DNA from: Epiperipatus broadwayi
Taxonomy: Eukaryota; Onychophora; Udeonychophora; Euonychophora; Peripatidae
Direction of reading: 5' to 3'
Length of the DNA: 64,000 nt
Assembly (NCBI GenBank): GCA_028023455.1
Contig: JAQFVV010006548.1
Coordinates: 62,001-126,000 of the forward strand
Shown piece after piece: positions 12,289 to 24,060 of the stretch. The notes under the pieces are model-generated. The model was given only the letters and a program-made list of their open reading frames with translations, made no database searches and was not told the DNA's origin. The position numbers and the translations under genes are program-made. Positions within the stretch are counted from its first letter, which is position 1. Each line of letters begins with the position of its first letter.

Positions 12289-12396
12289 CTGTAGATATTA
12301 TAGCAGCATTCTTCTTCTTTTTCAATTATATTGTAGATATTATAGTGGCATTCTTCTTTTTCAGTTAGATTGTAAGTATTATAGCGGCATTCTTGG
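12289..12396 (+). repeat. Three-copy minisatellite, about 40-bp unit
   Basis: Three tandem copies begin tgtagatattatag, tgtagatattatag and tgtaagtattatag at 12290, 12332 and 12371, each followed by a (c/g)(a/g)gcattcttctt tract. No coding role is apparent. Confidence 0.7.
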
Positions 12397-13748
12397 TTAT
12401 AACAGTGTCGGTTGGAAACGAACCCGTCGCCTCCTTACTGAGTGACAGCCAAGACGGCCACACTAGCCGGACATCTCAGTTCAGAACTAAATTTTACTTT
12501 TCAATGGCAAACACTATTCAAAATGGAGTCTCTGTCTTTCTCTGCGTTTTGTGTTCTCAGTCTCTGTTGTTTGTGTTGTTCTTTTTGTTCAAAATATGGC
12601 CTATTTATATCTTCTTATCAGCTTAACACCTTTAAGAATTTTTCTTTGCCCCATGGTTACATTTTCAATTAATTTTTTTAACATACAATCCGATTTCAAA
12701 TATGCTGATAAGTTTCTGAGGTGTTATAACTTTTCCTTAATTCCGTTTTAATTAAATTCTAAAAACATGTAATTTTGATTGTAAATATTTGAAAAAGTAT
12801 TTCAGTTATAACTTTTATGGTTATTTTGTAAAACTGTTTTGCCATAAACAATTTTCATTACTTAAATCCAAAAATAACTTACATTTTTATATCTGACGCA
12901 ATTTCAATTAGACAGATTTTAAAATGACTTTTTAACTCGACCAAAAATAGGTGCGGTCATTAATTACATAAACTTGTTTACGACAAAATCTGTTTCTAAC
13001 CAACTTTTAATTCTAAGAAAAAAATAACACTTAATTTTAAAGAAGACTTCTCAGCACATTTGAAAGAAAATCTTTTTAACATTTTTAAATAAACATTTTA
13101 AACTATTTTCATCTTTTAACATTTTAAATATATAACACATTTTAATGTTTTAAATCACGCCACCCCTATATACATTACAAATATAGGTTGGATTATATAT
13201 TCACATATGAATTAAAATAATAAATTTATTAATAAATTGACCCTATCATTAGTTAACATAAAAGTATTTTATTAAAATAAACGCAATATTGATAATAATA
13301 CGCTATAATTCTATCAAGCCTATCTAATTATAGTGTTCCTTCGTATGTAAATATATAATGCTGTTCAGACAGCCATGACAGCAAATTGTAGTTTTATTTT
13401 ACATATTATAGTTTAAATGAGGTTCGAATCTAACACAGACGAGTGGGCTACTAGATTGATGATGAAACGGCAAGGGATTAGGAAGTTCCCGTTTCATTGC
13501 CCATGGTCCCATCCTAAGGAGAAAGTGCAGCAACATGTTAAATATTGAACAAAAGTTTAAAATATTAAAACAGTGAGATCTGTCTATCCTTCTGTTTCAC
13601 TTACTATATACTATAGTAATATTTATTTATATATGCCTATACCCAAATCCTCATATATTACCCTAATATGCTAATTTTAAACCTAAATCTGCTAATTGTG
13701 TATGTGTGCATATATTTAATATACAGTAAAAGAAATGTATGTATATAT

Positions 13749-15933
13749 TGTAACGAGCACAGACGTTCGTTACATTGGTTTTTTTTTTATATTTATTAAA
13801 CATGAAAGTAAATTAAAAAGTTTGCATTTAAAAATTTTCTTTAAGAATTAAAAATTGAAATTAAATATCGTCTTAAACTCGTATATATTAAATCGCACAG
13901 ATAAAAAAAATTATTAAAATAAAACTGTATTAAAAATAGAAAAGGTATTTTAAAAACAAAAACTTAAAAAGATTTAGAGATAAAAATATATCTTTGATTT
14001 GGAAAACAGGTTAATTAATCAGAAATGGAAATGATTGTTAATTAGTTAAATGTAAACCAGCCTTGGGCATTTAAATGTAAAAACACCGGTCAGATAGGAA
14101 AACAATAGAAACTTTTAGCAAATGAAATAAATCCATTGGGAAATCGGACCTCAACGAAAAGAATCATCACATCGATGACGTAATGTTAAGTCAATCCTTC
14201 GAATACGTATAAAAGGAAAATTTGGAAATTATTAATTAGTGACTAGTGAATGATTATTACGATGTGAGAGAGATGTGTTAGTGCGGAAGTGAAGGAGAAG
14301 GGATTGAAAAAAGACGCACGATTCAATCCCTTCAGCTTTGCTAAGAAAGAAAAAGGAATGAACTATCGTTTTTCTACATTGAGGACCAGTTAAAGCAAAA
14401 AACCTCCGGATGGATAAAGAAATCGGCCAACAGAATACCAATCTTAGGACGGCGTGGGAATTCACGTTCAGGGCAAGCAACGAATAAAGATGAACTGTTT
14501 AAAACCGTAAGACCTTTACAATTAATGAACATTAAGTTAAAAACTTTTCGTATTTAAAATAATTGCATTAGTTTCCTATCTGACTAAAGTAGTTAAAATG
14601 TTATTTGATGTATTTTTTATTTATTTGTTTAAAATCATTTCCATTTATTTAATTTTGTTCTTTAAGTTTATTTATAATTTCTGTTTTCCGTTAAGTTAAA
14701 TTATATAAATGTTAAACTTAAGTCGGGCGTGAATGGCTGTATAGATTTGTAAAGTTATATTAGGGGAGGGTAATCTTAGGTTATTTGTTTCGTGGTTAAA
14801 TTGGGTCAATGGATTGGATATATTGGTGTGATTAGTAGATGTAATATTGATTCGCTACGGGCAGAATCGCTTCATACGCCGCACACTTCCGTTTGCCTAT
14901 GGAAGGAATTATAAGTCGGATACCGCAGTTCCTTTCTATGGAGTTTTTTGTTTTATTGCTCTTCTTTGCAGATAGATGTAATATTCCTATCTCATAAGAG
15001 GCAATTTCTTCTCTTAACCTTTTGTGCTGCCGTATTTTATTACATTGAATACATCGATATATCAGATGAATTGATGCCAGTTTGACTACGAATTTTAGCC
15101 TAAGGTTAAATAGGGAAATAGAATGTTTATTTTCAAAAGCAAATTTATGTGGTCTATTCATACTCGATCCTAAATAAAAATGCAGTAAATTTAAGTTGTT
15201 TATAGATGCTTGCATGGATTGGTTATCGGTTAAGTATGTTTTGGGTTTTCATATTTGATCAAAATATATAGACATTCGATAAATAATGATACCTTACGGT
15301 GAGTATCTAAAATGTATTTATTCGGATGTCTTTTAAGTTGTTGGTGACAATGCAAGTATCTTATGGTGAATACTATGGGTTACGTATAAATTTCCCTCCG
15401 CAATTGTCAGTAATCAATTTTGTATTTTGATCGTTTATGTTTACTTTGAAATGTTTTTGACCGTGAAATCTATGTAACCGGTCTATATTCAACATGATAA
15501 ACAAGCTTTCATAAATTTATCTGTGCGAACTTAATTAAAATGTAAAATTAGAATATAATAGTAATTAAATGTAAATTAAAGTCAAAAATCAAAGTTAAAA
15601 ATAATGTAAAAATGTAAACTAATACTAAAATAATTTTAAATCTTATATATATGTGCATAAATAAATGTTTGTATGCTAATTACTGGCAGTGGCTTATTTT
15701 ATTTATTTTTTAATGTTGAAATCTAAGTAGATAGGATATTATATTTTTTAATCTCTGCTATTCCACTGAGCTAGTGACATGGGCTAACGACCGGAATCAA
15801 AATAGAAAAAAAAAAAAATTTTTTTTTTTTTTACTTACGTATCTGCCTACTTTATAAATTTTTCTAGGTTCAAATGCCTAGATGGCGCCCCGTAGTGCAG
15901 TTTACGTTAAGTCTCATTCTCCGGATCGTTACA
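13749..15933 (+). repeat. 5' LTR (2185 bp)
   Basis: Starts TGTAACGAGCACAGACGTTC and ends CCGGATCGTTACA; 7-bp terminal inverted repeat TGTAACG/CGTTACA. It contains a TATA box and a CRE-like site about 460 bp in. Open frames on its minus strand (14232-14480, 14832-15215) look like no known protein and the second is not fully preserved in the other LTR, so they are not called as genes. Confidence 0.88.
14176..14216 (+). promoter_or_regulatory. Predicted LTR core promoter (CRE-like site plus TATA)
   Basis: TGACGTAA at 14176-14183 matches an ATF/CREB-type bZIP site, and TATAAAAGG at 14208-14216 is a strong TATA box. Transcription would begin near 14240, leaving R-U5 of about 1.7 kb. The same pair is repeated in the 3' LTR (TATA at 17129). 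Prediction only. Confidence 0.6.
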
Positions 15934-16671
15934 ATGGTGAACCAACTCGGGCCGATCTTTAATAAACCACAAATACCCTGAGCAAATTTTGTCAAAATGA
16001 AATATTTTATCTGGTTACATAAGTCGTATACTTGAAATCTTATAAAAGCACTGCCAGAAAGAAATTGCGCATATATATTAAACACGAGAAAGTATAAATA
16101 ATTTTAAAACTAATTTTTGTTAAAAAAAAAAAAAAAAAGTCAAAAGGTTGCGATTGATATGTTTTTGTTGTTGTAATATAAATTATGCTTTAAGGTGTGT
16201 AGGAGCGCACAGCCACGTAAGTTTATGATCGAAATGTGGTGCCTTATGATGAGTACCTTCGGGAATTACTTCAGTGTAACCCTATGTATGCATTTCAATC
16301 AGTCATAAATAAGTTGGTGGTATTTATAATTGTGCTGCAAATATACACGTTTAAAACCATTATGTCTTAAAACATATTTATCTCAATGCAACCTCCTAAA
16401 TAAATTATTTATAAAATAACTTGCTTGTCATGCCGTATGTAAAAATAAAATATATAAAATAAAATAGAACTCTTGTGGGGAGGGGTGTAAACGTAAATGG
16501 TCCTTAGGTAAGCGATAGTCAACATTTTCTTTTTCTTTTTGTATATAGTTTTTTTTTGTAAAAATATTAACCGGATGTTTTGTAAATTTTGTTAATCGTG
16601 TACCGTAATTACTAACCCTAAGTAAAATTTTTTTTTTTTTGATCATTTTTTTTTAAGCAACTTTACTGATA
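15934..16671 (+). other. Non-coding interior of the LTR element, with PBS candidate
   Basis: The interior begins with one spacer base and then TGGTGAACCAACTCGG (15935-15950), placed and shaped like a primer binding site complementary to a tRNA 3' end (TGG pairs with CCA); I could not name the tRNA. No gag, protease, RT or integrase motif occurs in either strand. The sequence just before the 3' LTR (gcaactttactgata) is not a clear polypurine tract, which is a weak point of the model. Confidence 0.6.
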
Positions 16672-18853
16672 TGTAACGAGCACAGACGTTCGTTACATTG
16701 TTTTTTTTTTATATTTATTAAACATGAAAGTAAATTAAAAAGTTTGCATTTAAAAATTTTCTTTAAGAATTAAAAATTGAAATTAAATATCATCTTAAAC
16801 TCGTATATATTAAATCGCACAGATAAAAAAAATTATTAAAATAAAACTGTATTAAAAATAGAAAAGGTATTTTAAAAACAAAAACTTAAAAAGATTTAGA
16901 GATAAAAATATATCTTTGATTTGGAAAACAGGTTAATTAATCAGAAATGGAAATGATTGTTAATTAGTTAAATGTAAACCAGCCTTGGGCATTTAAATGT
17001 AAAAACACCGGTCAGATAGGAAAACAATAGAAACTTTTAGCAAATGAAATAAATCCATTGGGAAATCGGACCTCAACGAAAAGAATCATCACATCGATGA
17101 CGTAATGTTAAGTCAATCCTTCGAATACGTATAAAAGGAAAATTTGGAAATTATTAATTAGTGACTAGTGAATGATTATTACGATGTGAGAGAGATGTGT
17201 TAGTGCGGAAGTGAAGGAGAAGGGATTGAAAAAAAGACGCACGATTCAATCCCTTCAGCTTTGCTAAGAAAGAAAAAGGAATGAACTATCGTTTTTCTAC
17301 ATTGAGGACCAGTTAAAGCAAAAAACCTCCGGATGGATAAAGAAATCGGCCAACAGAATACCAATTTTAGGACGGCGTGGGAATTCACGTTCAGGGCAAG
17401 CAACGAATAAAGATGAACTGTTTAAAACCGTTAAGAACTTTACAATTAATGAACATTAAGTTAAAAACTTTCGTATTTAAAATAATTGCATTAGTTTCCT
17501 ATCTGACTAAAGTAGTTAAAATGTTATTTGATGTATTTTTTATTTATTTGTTTAAAATCATTTCCATTTATTTAATTTTGTTCTTTAAGTTTATTTATAA
17601 TTTCTGTTTTCCGCTAAGTTAAATTATATAAATGTTAAACTTAAGTCGGGCGTGAATGGCTGTATAGATTTGTAAAGTTATATTAGGGGAGGGTAATCTT
17701 AGGTTATTTGTTTCATGGATAAATTGGGTCAATGGATTGGATATATTGGTGTGATTAGTAGATGTAATATTGATTCGCTACGGGCAGAATCGCTTCATAC
17801 GCCGCACATTTCCGTTTGCCTATGGAAGGAATTATAAGTCGGATACCGCAGTTCCTTTCTATGGAGTTTTTTGTTTTATTGCTCTTTGCAGATAGATGTA
17901 ATATTCCTATCTTAAGAGGCAATTTCTTCTCTTAACCTTTTGTGCTGCCGTATTTTATTACATTGAATACATCGATATATCAGATGAATTGATGCCAGTT
18001 TGACTACGAATTTTAGCCTAAGGTTAAATAGGGATAGAATGTTTATTTTCAAAAGCAAATTTATGTGGTCTATTCATACTCGATCCTAAATAAAAATGCA
18101 GTAAATTTAAGTTGTTTATAGACGCTTGCATGGATTGGTTATCGGTTAAGTATGTTTTGGGTTTTCATATTTGATCAAAATATATAGACATTCGATAAAT
18201 AATGATACCTTACGGTGAGTATCTAAAATGTATTTATTCGGATGTCTTTTAAGTTGTTGGTGACAATGCAAGTATCTTATGGTGAATACTATGGGTTACG
18301 TATAAATTTCCCTCCGCAATTGTCAGTAATCAATAATTTTGTATTTTGATCGTTTATGTTTACTTTGAAATGTTTTTGACCGTGAAATCTATGTAACCGG
18401 TCTATATTCAACATGATAAACAAGCTTTCATAAATTTATCTGTGCGAACTTAATTAAAATGTAAAATTAGAATATAATAGTAATTAAATGTAAATTAAAG
18501 TCAAAAATCAAAGTTAAAAATAATGTTAAATGTAAACTAATACTAAAATAATTTTAAATCTTATATATATGTGCATAAATAAATGTTTGTATGCTAATTA
18601 CTGGCAGTGGCTTATTTTATTTATTTTTTAATGTTGAAATCTAATTAGATAAGAGATGATATTATTAAATCTCTGCTACTCCCTGAGCTAGTGACATGGG
18701 CTAACGACCGGAATCAAAACAAAATATTTAAAAAAAATTTTTTTTTTTTTTGACTTACATATCTGCCTACTTTATAAATTTTTCTAGGTTCAAATGCCTA
18801 GATGGCGCCCCGTAGTGCAGTTTATGTTAAGTCTCATTCTCCGGATTGTTACA
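16672..18853 (+). repeat. 3' LTR (2182 bp)
   Basis: Near-identical copy of 13749-15933, differing by scattered substitutions and small indels (for example gctcttctttgcag versus gctctttgcag). Ends CCGGATTGTTACA, so the terminal repeat has one C-to-T change. Followed directly by ATAT. Confidence 0.88.
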
Positions 18854-18857
18854 ATAT

Positions 18858-21200
18858 AAAAATCAGTAAGTACGCACGTATATATTTCTGGTAATAAATA
18901 AATGGAAAATGCTTTGTATGTGTAACAAATTACATATATGCAGGAAAGAATAATGTTAATAGAATTAAAACATTAGAAATTTGTTTATTTAGAATATTTA
19001 TTCTAAAATTAATATTTGAAATTATTATATTTTCTGTATATTTCGCTAAATTATATAATTGAGTTACGTTTTCCATCTTTAGATTTGTTTTTCTAAAAAG
19101 GATGATTTCATAAATTTAATCTTTATCGCTGTATTATGACCTAGTTACAAATTTAAGAGTAAAAATAGATTTTAAAATAAAGTATGAATAAATTATCCTG
19201 GTCAACCGAAGAAAAAAATGTGGTCAACCGAAGAAAGATGTAGAAAAATCAATAACAGTGGGAGAATGCAGCGAGGTAATGAGAAAAACAGATCTAAAAC
19301 TACTATAACAGGGGAGAGAGGGGTAAACTAGTATATAAGATGCTTCAGCCATCTTTGAGAGGGAGATCAGAATTTTATTCTTAATTATTCACGTAATCAT
19401 GTTTTTAAATAGGTAATGATGATAGTAATGAGTTAGAATGGCAATTTCCTTGCTTTCTAGACCCCGCGATGGTCTACAAGATGCGGAGAGTGGTGAAGTA
19501 GAAGCCGATGCCACCTAAAAGAATCCATCAATATGAAGCCAACTTGCTAGCAGAGAAAAGATTGTGGTAACAAACCTCCCTCAACTTAAAGTTAACTTTT
19601 CAACTAAAATTTGTTAATTTCTAAAAGCTAGTTAAATCTGTTAATTATGGCCAAAGTAATAATGTATTCTAAACTTACCAGTTAAATGTAATTTTATTTT
19701 CTTTATCTAAAATCCCAAATCTTGCCTGATTTATTGATTTATTTTCTGATTTGCTGGTTTACTCTTAGGTATTTTGATTTATTAAAACTGATTAGTTTTA
19801 ACATGCTTTAATTGATTGATTCCCAATGATTTATCATAACTGATTTATTGCGTATAATTCAGAATGATTTATTTAAATGATAATTATGCTTCTAAATTAT
19901 ATTACGTAATTTAGTCTAACAATAACATGTGCCTTTATTAATAATTCTAGCAAATAAGTTAAATCTGTATTAAACTGAATCAATCAAGTTAAGCTAATTT
20001 CGTTTCAATTCCCTTTTTAAACTAAGCTAAAATAAAGCCAAATTTCAGATTTCACTTACGTGAAATCTTATCTTTAAACTTATGTTTCTTTTAGTTAAAT
20101 CTATGCCAATTTTATTTTATTTTCAATTATGTATTTGTTTATGCTGTATTTGCTCAGAATGGAGTTTTACTCTTAGTTAAATCATTAGTGAGAAGCGATT
20201 AGATATTCTCACACATATATATGTAATTTTGCATTTATTAATGCACATACAAAACTCACTCATGAAATGGATAAAATGTCTTATTTAAGATATAATTAAA
20301 AGCTTACAGCTACTCTAAGATAGATTTGCTTTAAATGTAATATTGAATTAATATTTAGCCGAAGTGATAAAATACAGCATAAAGCTATAACTTAGTATCG
20401 TAATTATCCATAATATGCTGTAATCCTCCCTAGAATTATATAAATGCCTATATAGATAGCTTAATAAATTAGATTCATAAGCTTTCCTAAATAGCATAAT
20501 TATAGATGCTATATAATGAACTGAACTATGGTAGTTTTGTTTAGCCTCCTATTTTTATTATATAATGATGTAGTCAGCGGTTCGAATATGTCCTTAAGAA
20601 ACGCTTCGGCGTATATACTTGTTGCTGTATCATTTCTAATGGGCGTATGTGCAAAAGCTATCCCATTACTCTTAGTTCGGACAACTACCTCCTTCAGATG
20701 GGCATAGGGTAAGCGCCACCCCATTCTGCATCCTTAGAACTGGAGCATGAGACTCCAGCAGCTTAAACTAGTTGTTCAATCACCCAGACTAAAAGGTCTC
20801 TTATTTCACAGCACTGGATATGGTGTCAAGGGAATTGGTATTCGGTACAAATCCCGTGAAAAAGCACACCTTCGAGATGCAGAGACTCAGATAGTATGCC
20901 TTGGCATCTGAAGTCTGACTGCCAACCATCAGTTCATCCCGCCATGATAATTATATATTTCAGCTTTAATCTGAATCCGAATCTAATTTCATAGGCATAT
21001 AAGCTATGTAGAGAATATATTGATTAATTCACGTTTAGTAAAATATTCTTTATAAATGTTAATAATCACTTCTGCTAGCTCTAAGGCAAATCTAGATCCT
21101 GCTATATAGCATAAACTAGGCATAGATTATCATGAGCAAACTAAACTAATTCTTAATTTAATAAGTCTCATGAAAACTGTGACTTAAAATGTATAAATCT
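18858..21200. other. Non-coding region; TATA-like site and GC-richer block
   Basis: A direct repeat gtcaaccgaagaaa occurs at 19201 and 19224. TATATAAG at 19332-19339, followed about 20 bases later by a cagccatctttgagaggg stretch, resembles a core promoter of a retroelement or non-coding gene. A GC-richer block at 20570-20945 has no protein motif; the 71-codon minus-strand frame there is probably fortuitous. It is probably part of the same old repeat system as 9.6-12.5 kb. Confidence 0.4.
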
Positions 21201-21202
21201 TC

Positions 21203-21556
21203 ATCACCTGCGAGTGATAGATATATATAGCAAGCAAAGTAAATTAAATTATTTGTAACCTGAAAACTACAATCACCTGCGAGTGATTGGATATACTACA
21301 TATATAAACCGTAAATGCTTATATCCAAAATCATCACCTGCGAGTGATATACATATATATGACAAGTAGAATAAATTAACTGATTTGTAACTAGAAAATT
21401 AATATCACCTGCGAGTGATTTGAAATGTCATATGTAAACCAAAAGTACCTGAAACTCAGTAAACCATAAATGCCTATACCCAAAATCATCACCTGTGTGT
21501 GAACCAAAACAACTGATATTAAATTGTAATCACTAAAATCATCACCTGCGAGTGAG
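21203..21556 (+). repeat. Minisatellite built on the 16-bp dyad ATCACCTGCGAGTGAT
   Basis: The 16-bp word, a dyad with arms ATCAC/GTGAT around CTGCGA, starts at 21203, 21272, 21333 and 21404, with variants at 21488 (atcacctgtgtgtgaa) and 21541 (atcacctgcgagtgag). Spacing is 69, 61, 71, 84 and 53 bp. The spacers alternate: the first resembles the third (both contain tttgtaac near the end) and the second resembles the fourth (both contain aaatgc(t/c)tatacc/tcc-like words). It is thus a dimeric minisatellite of about 130 bp. Each dyad contains the E-box CACCTG. It is not a CRISPR array, because the spacers are related and the genome is eukaryotic. Confidence 0.8.
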
Positions 21557-23577
21557 ACAATCCTTATAATCACATTGTAATTATTATTTTCGCTTATTAA
21601 TTTTATTATTTAAATATTTGGCTTTCATTAAATTAATTTCAATTTAACTTCTGCTTAGTGTTTCAATGTTGCTCATTATTAAGTCATGATTGATTAGTTA
21701 TCTATTAGCTGTTAAGAATCACAATTCCTATTTAGTAATTATGCCCATGCTACACCTATATATAGCTATACTGTTAAATAGGCCAGTTTCCTATAGTCTC
21801 ATGTTTTACCGATGTGTAAAGGAACTGGGGCTATATTGGACAAGTGGTCTCAACCACCCTATGCTGTTCAGCCTTGGAATGATTTACTAAAACTCTGGAT
21901 TTTGTTGCACGAATGTACAGATTTGACCATTACAATATCTAATCTGCCAAGCGAAGATACAATATTAATTAATATTCCAGAAATATGGGGCAATAGCCTG
22001 GTCAGTACTACTATTATGAGCCAATTGTTATAACGCTATATAATCAAGCAGTACTAGAGATAGAAAAAAATATAGAACTTTTGTTTATAGGTTTCAATCT
22101 ACATGTATATATGATTACAAGGGAGGGGAAAGTATATTTGATTGACTGGCCAAATAATTACTGAATATACTTTCACGTTGCTAAGATTAGTACATTACTC
22201 TATTCAGAAATCCCAATAAGACGGAAATTTAATAGTAAGCCACAATACATTTAGAATGAAATAAGAATTACAGGAATTCGAACCAGTGAGCATGGAAGTC
22301 ATTAAGAAACAGTTATGGGAAGATATTTGCAATTATATCTTCGAATATTTATCACGTTAAAATGCTCGCTGCTTCGAGGCATTGGCATATAAATAACAGT
22401 AAAGAAATATTATAGGCACAACGACAATGATAGACAAAGAATTTAGGTTAGATTATATTTAGTTGAAATAAAATTTTTATCAAGAGGCAAGTTATACATT
22501 ATTTGGTTTATGAGAACTTATAAGAAAATCATTTTTATAGTATTTAGAAAGTTACATTAACTTATTTTTTAGCTAGCTTTAAACTAAGTTGTGGATTTAT
22601 ATTTAGAGAATAGTTAGTTATCACAGAGCTCTGCGGTTACAGATTGGCATTACCGATTAGTTGAACTGGATAGGCAGTTGTTTGGCTTTCAGGCATCATG
22701 GTGGACTTCTTGAGCAGGGCGTAGCATCTTCATTATGGAAGTAGGCTGTTGCTGGATGGTCTCAGGTTGCAGCTCCCGTTGTTGAGGGCATCATCTGGCA
22801 GTTGGCACACCATTGTTCCGTGAATTAGAAACAGCCGTCACCTTTCTCCAGCTAGATCTTTCAAAGATCAATCTGGCGTGGATTATGCATAGCGATGCTC
22901 TTCTAAAATTAATGACTTCAAAACTCAAACTTAAAATATATCCTATTTATACTTTTCTTGCAAAGCACTTAACTAGAGAATTTATATTGCCTGAAAACCC
23001 ATTAACTCTAAAATATGACATAAAATTCTAAGATTTCCCAATTTGATCCAAATACTTTTGTTTAGATTTCCAGGGCATCTTAAATCCTCCTCTAGGTTTC
23101 GAATAGTGCTGCTCCAGTGATTTTAACGTATACCATTTAACTGCAACCAAAATTCAGTATAGCAAGTATAAGATTCACTTCCACGGTAGTTTTTTATATA
23201 TATATTTTGTGCTACAACTGCTAAAAAAAAAATAATAATAAATCTTCATTTAAAAAAAAAAAATGCTTTTATTTCAACGTCTTATATTTGTTGGACTATG
23301 AGTAAAGAAGAACTTTTCCTGATCAGATGGCTCCGCAAGGAAGCCGTTCTGCCAAAGAACTAAGGTTTTAAAAAAAAGTGTGTTTGATAAACTTTATTTT
23401 TTTATATTTTATAATGTACTACATAGAGATTTTGAAATTTATTACGTAATATTTTAAAGGTTTTATTGTAAATAGATAGACATTACCACCATTTTTTTTT
23501 AGTAAATTTTATTTTAGCATAACCTTTAATCTTGAACTTCTTTTTTCTTTTAAAAATAGTCAGTATAAACAATATTC
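21557..23577. other. Non-coding; contains second copy of the 11.6-12.2 kb repeat
   Basis: The part at 22115-22700 is the diverged partner of 11608-12240. Short open frames (21690-22033, 22813-23031) show no family motif. 23200-23577 is AT-rich with homopolymer runs. Confidence 0.45.
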
Positions 23578-24060
23578 ATCAAAATATAAAATCACAAACC
23601 AATTTTCTTTAAAAAATTTGTTTTTTATTATTATGACTATATGAATTTTAATTTCAAGAGCAACGTTTCGACTATTTACTTCCTTATAGTCTTTTTCAAG
23701 CCACTAAAATATACAAAAATTAATAAAACAAATAAAATAAAACATTATATAATCATTAAACTCTACATATATTTCAAATCTTCTCAAAATAAAAAATTCT
23801 TTTTTAAAAAAAAGGGAAAAAAGATTTTTTTTAAAAAAGAATTTTTTATTTTGAGAAGATTTGAAATATATGTAGAGTTTAATGATTATATAATGTTTTA
23901 TTTTATTTGTTTTATTAATTTTTGTATATTTTAGTGGCTTGAAAAAGACTATAAGGAAGTAAATAGTCGAAACGTTGCTCTTGAAATTAAAATTCATATA
24001 GTCATAATAATAAAAAACAAGTTTTTTAAAGAAAATTGGTTTGTGATTTTATATTTTGAT
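23578..24060. mobile_element. 483-bp palindrome of Penelope-like terminal sequence
   Basis: The sequence from 23578 is the reverse complement of that ending at 24060, with the axis at 23819 and only a few bases of mismatch at the centre. Because of this, identical open frames appear on both strands (23641-23934 + and 23704-23997 -); they are symmetry artefacts and not genes. Each arm carries the hammerhead-like motif listed next. Palindromic pairs of terminal segments are common for Penelope-like elements. The very high arm identity suggests recent formation or arm-to-arm gene conversion. Confidence 0.8.
23938..23983 (+). ncRNA. Hammerhead-ribozyme-like motif, derived core
   Basis: Reads cTTGAAAAA, then stem II GACTAT/ATAGTC around an AAGGAAGTAA loop, then GAAAC. 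The stem and GAAAC fit a hammerhead; the CUGANGA box is replaced by TTGAAAA, so activity is doubtful. A mirror copy on the minus strand lies at 23655-23700. Confidence 0.5.

Larger units (their letters stand above)
9553..13744. other. Non-coding, internally repetitive region
   Basis: No protein motif in any frame. It contains GC-richer blocks embedded in AT-rich DNA that recur in diverged form: 10060-10260 versus 11127-11290 (shared word ccagtaccctg, gctaac), and 11600-12240 versus 22115-22700. Words such as aatgcacgcaggcattta (10671) and aatgcacgccggcattta (10855) also recur. The simplest reading is a degraded large repeat or nonautonomous element in several copies. A tRNA B-box-like word (ggttcgaatct, 13421) has no matching A box or clover-leaf. 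Short open frames at 12227-12751 are low-complexity and unsupported. Confidence 0.5.
13745..18857 (+). mobile_element. LTR retrotransposon with 2.18-kb LTRs and a non-coding interior
   Basis: Two almost identical direct repeats (13749-15933 and 16672-18853) begin TGTAACG and end CGTTACA or TGTTACA, the TG...CA ends of an LTR. They enclose 738 bp. ATAT at 13745-13748 and 18854-18857 fits a 4-bp target duplication. A primer-binding-site candidate starts one base after the left LTR. The interior has no gag or pol, so the element must have depended on another element's proteins. The LTRs make up about 85 percent of it, an unusual proportion. Near identity of the LTRs points to recent insertion. 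The family (Ty3/gypsy, BEL or other) cannot be told from this copy. Confidence 0.85.

Noticed and set aside
12227-12751. Four overlapping plus-strand open frames
   Set aside because: They overlap a 40-bp minisatellite and T-rich sequence; the proteins are hydrophobic low-complexity and mutually exclusive.
13418-13436. tRNA B-box-like ggttcgaatct, possible tRNA or SINE
   Set aside because: No A box at the right distance, no T-stem pairing and no clover-leaf.
15868-15886. T-arm-like ctaggttcaaatgcctag near the LTR end
   Set aside because: It pairs like a T arm but no other tRNA arms are present; it is inside both LTRs.
14232-17403. Minus-strand open frames repeated in both LTRs (14232-14480, 17200-17403)
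   Set aside because: They are the same LTR sequence counted twice, they differ at their ends because of indels, and no protein motif is visible.
20509-20724. 71-codon minus-strand frame in the GC-richer block
   Set aside because: No motif, and the block is part of a diverged non-coding repeat region.
21203-21556. CRISPR-like array (regular 16-bp dyads with spacers)
   Set aside because: Spacers are related to each other in an alternating pattern, spacing is irregular, there are no cas genes, and the genome is eukaryotic. It is a minisatellite.
23641-23997. Two overlapping 97-codon open frames on opposite strands with nearly the same protein
   Set aside because: They are an artefact of the palindrome; the protein is low-complexity and matches nothing.
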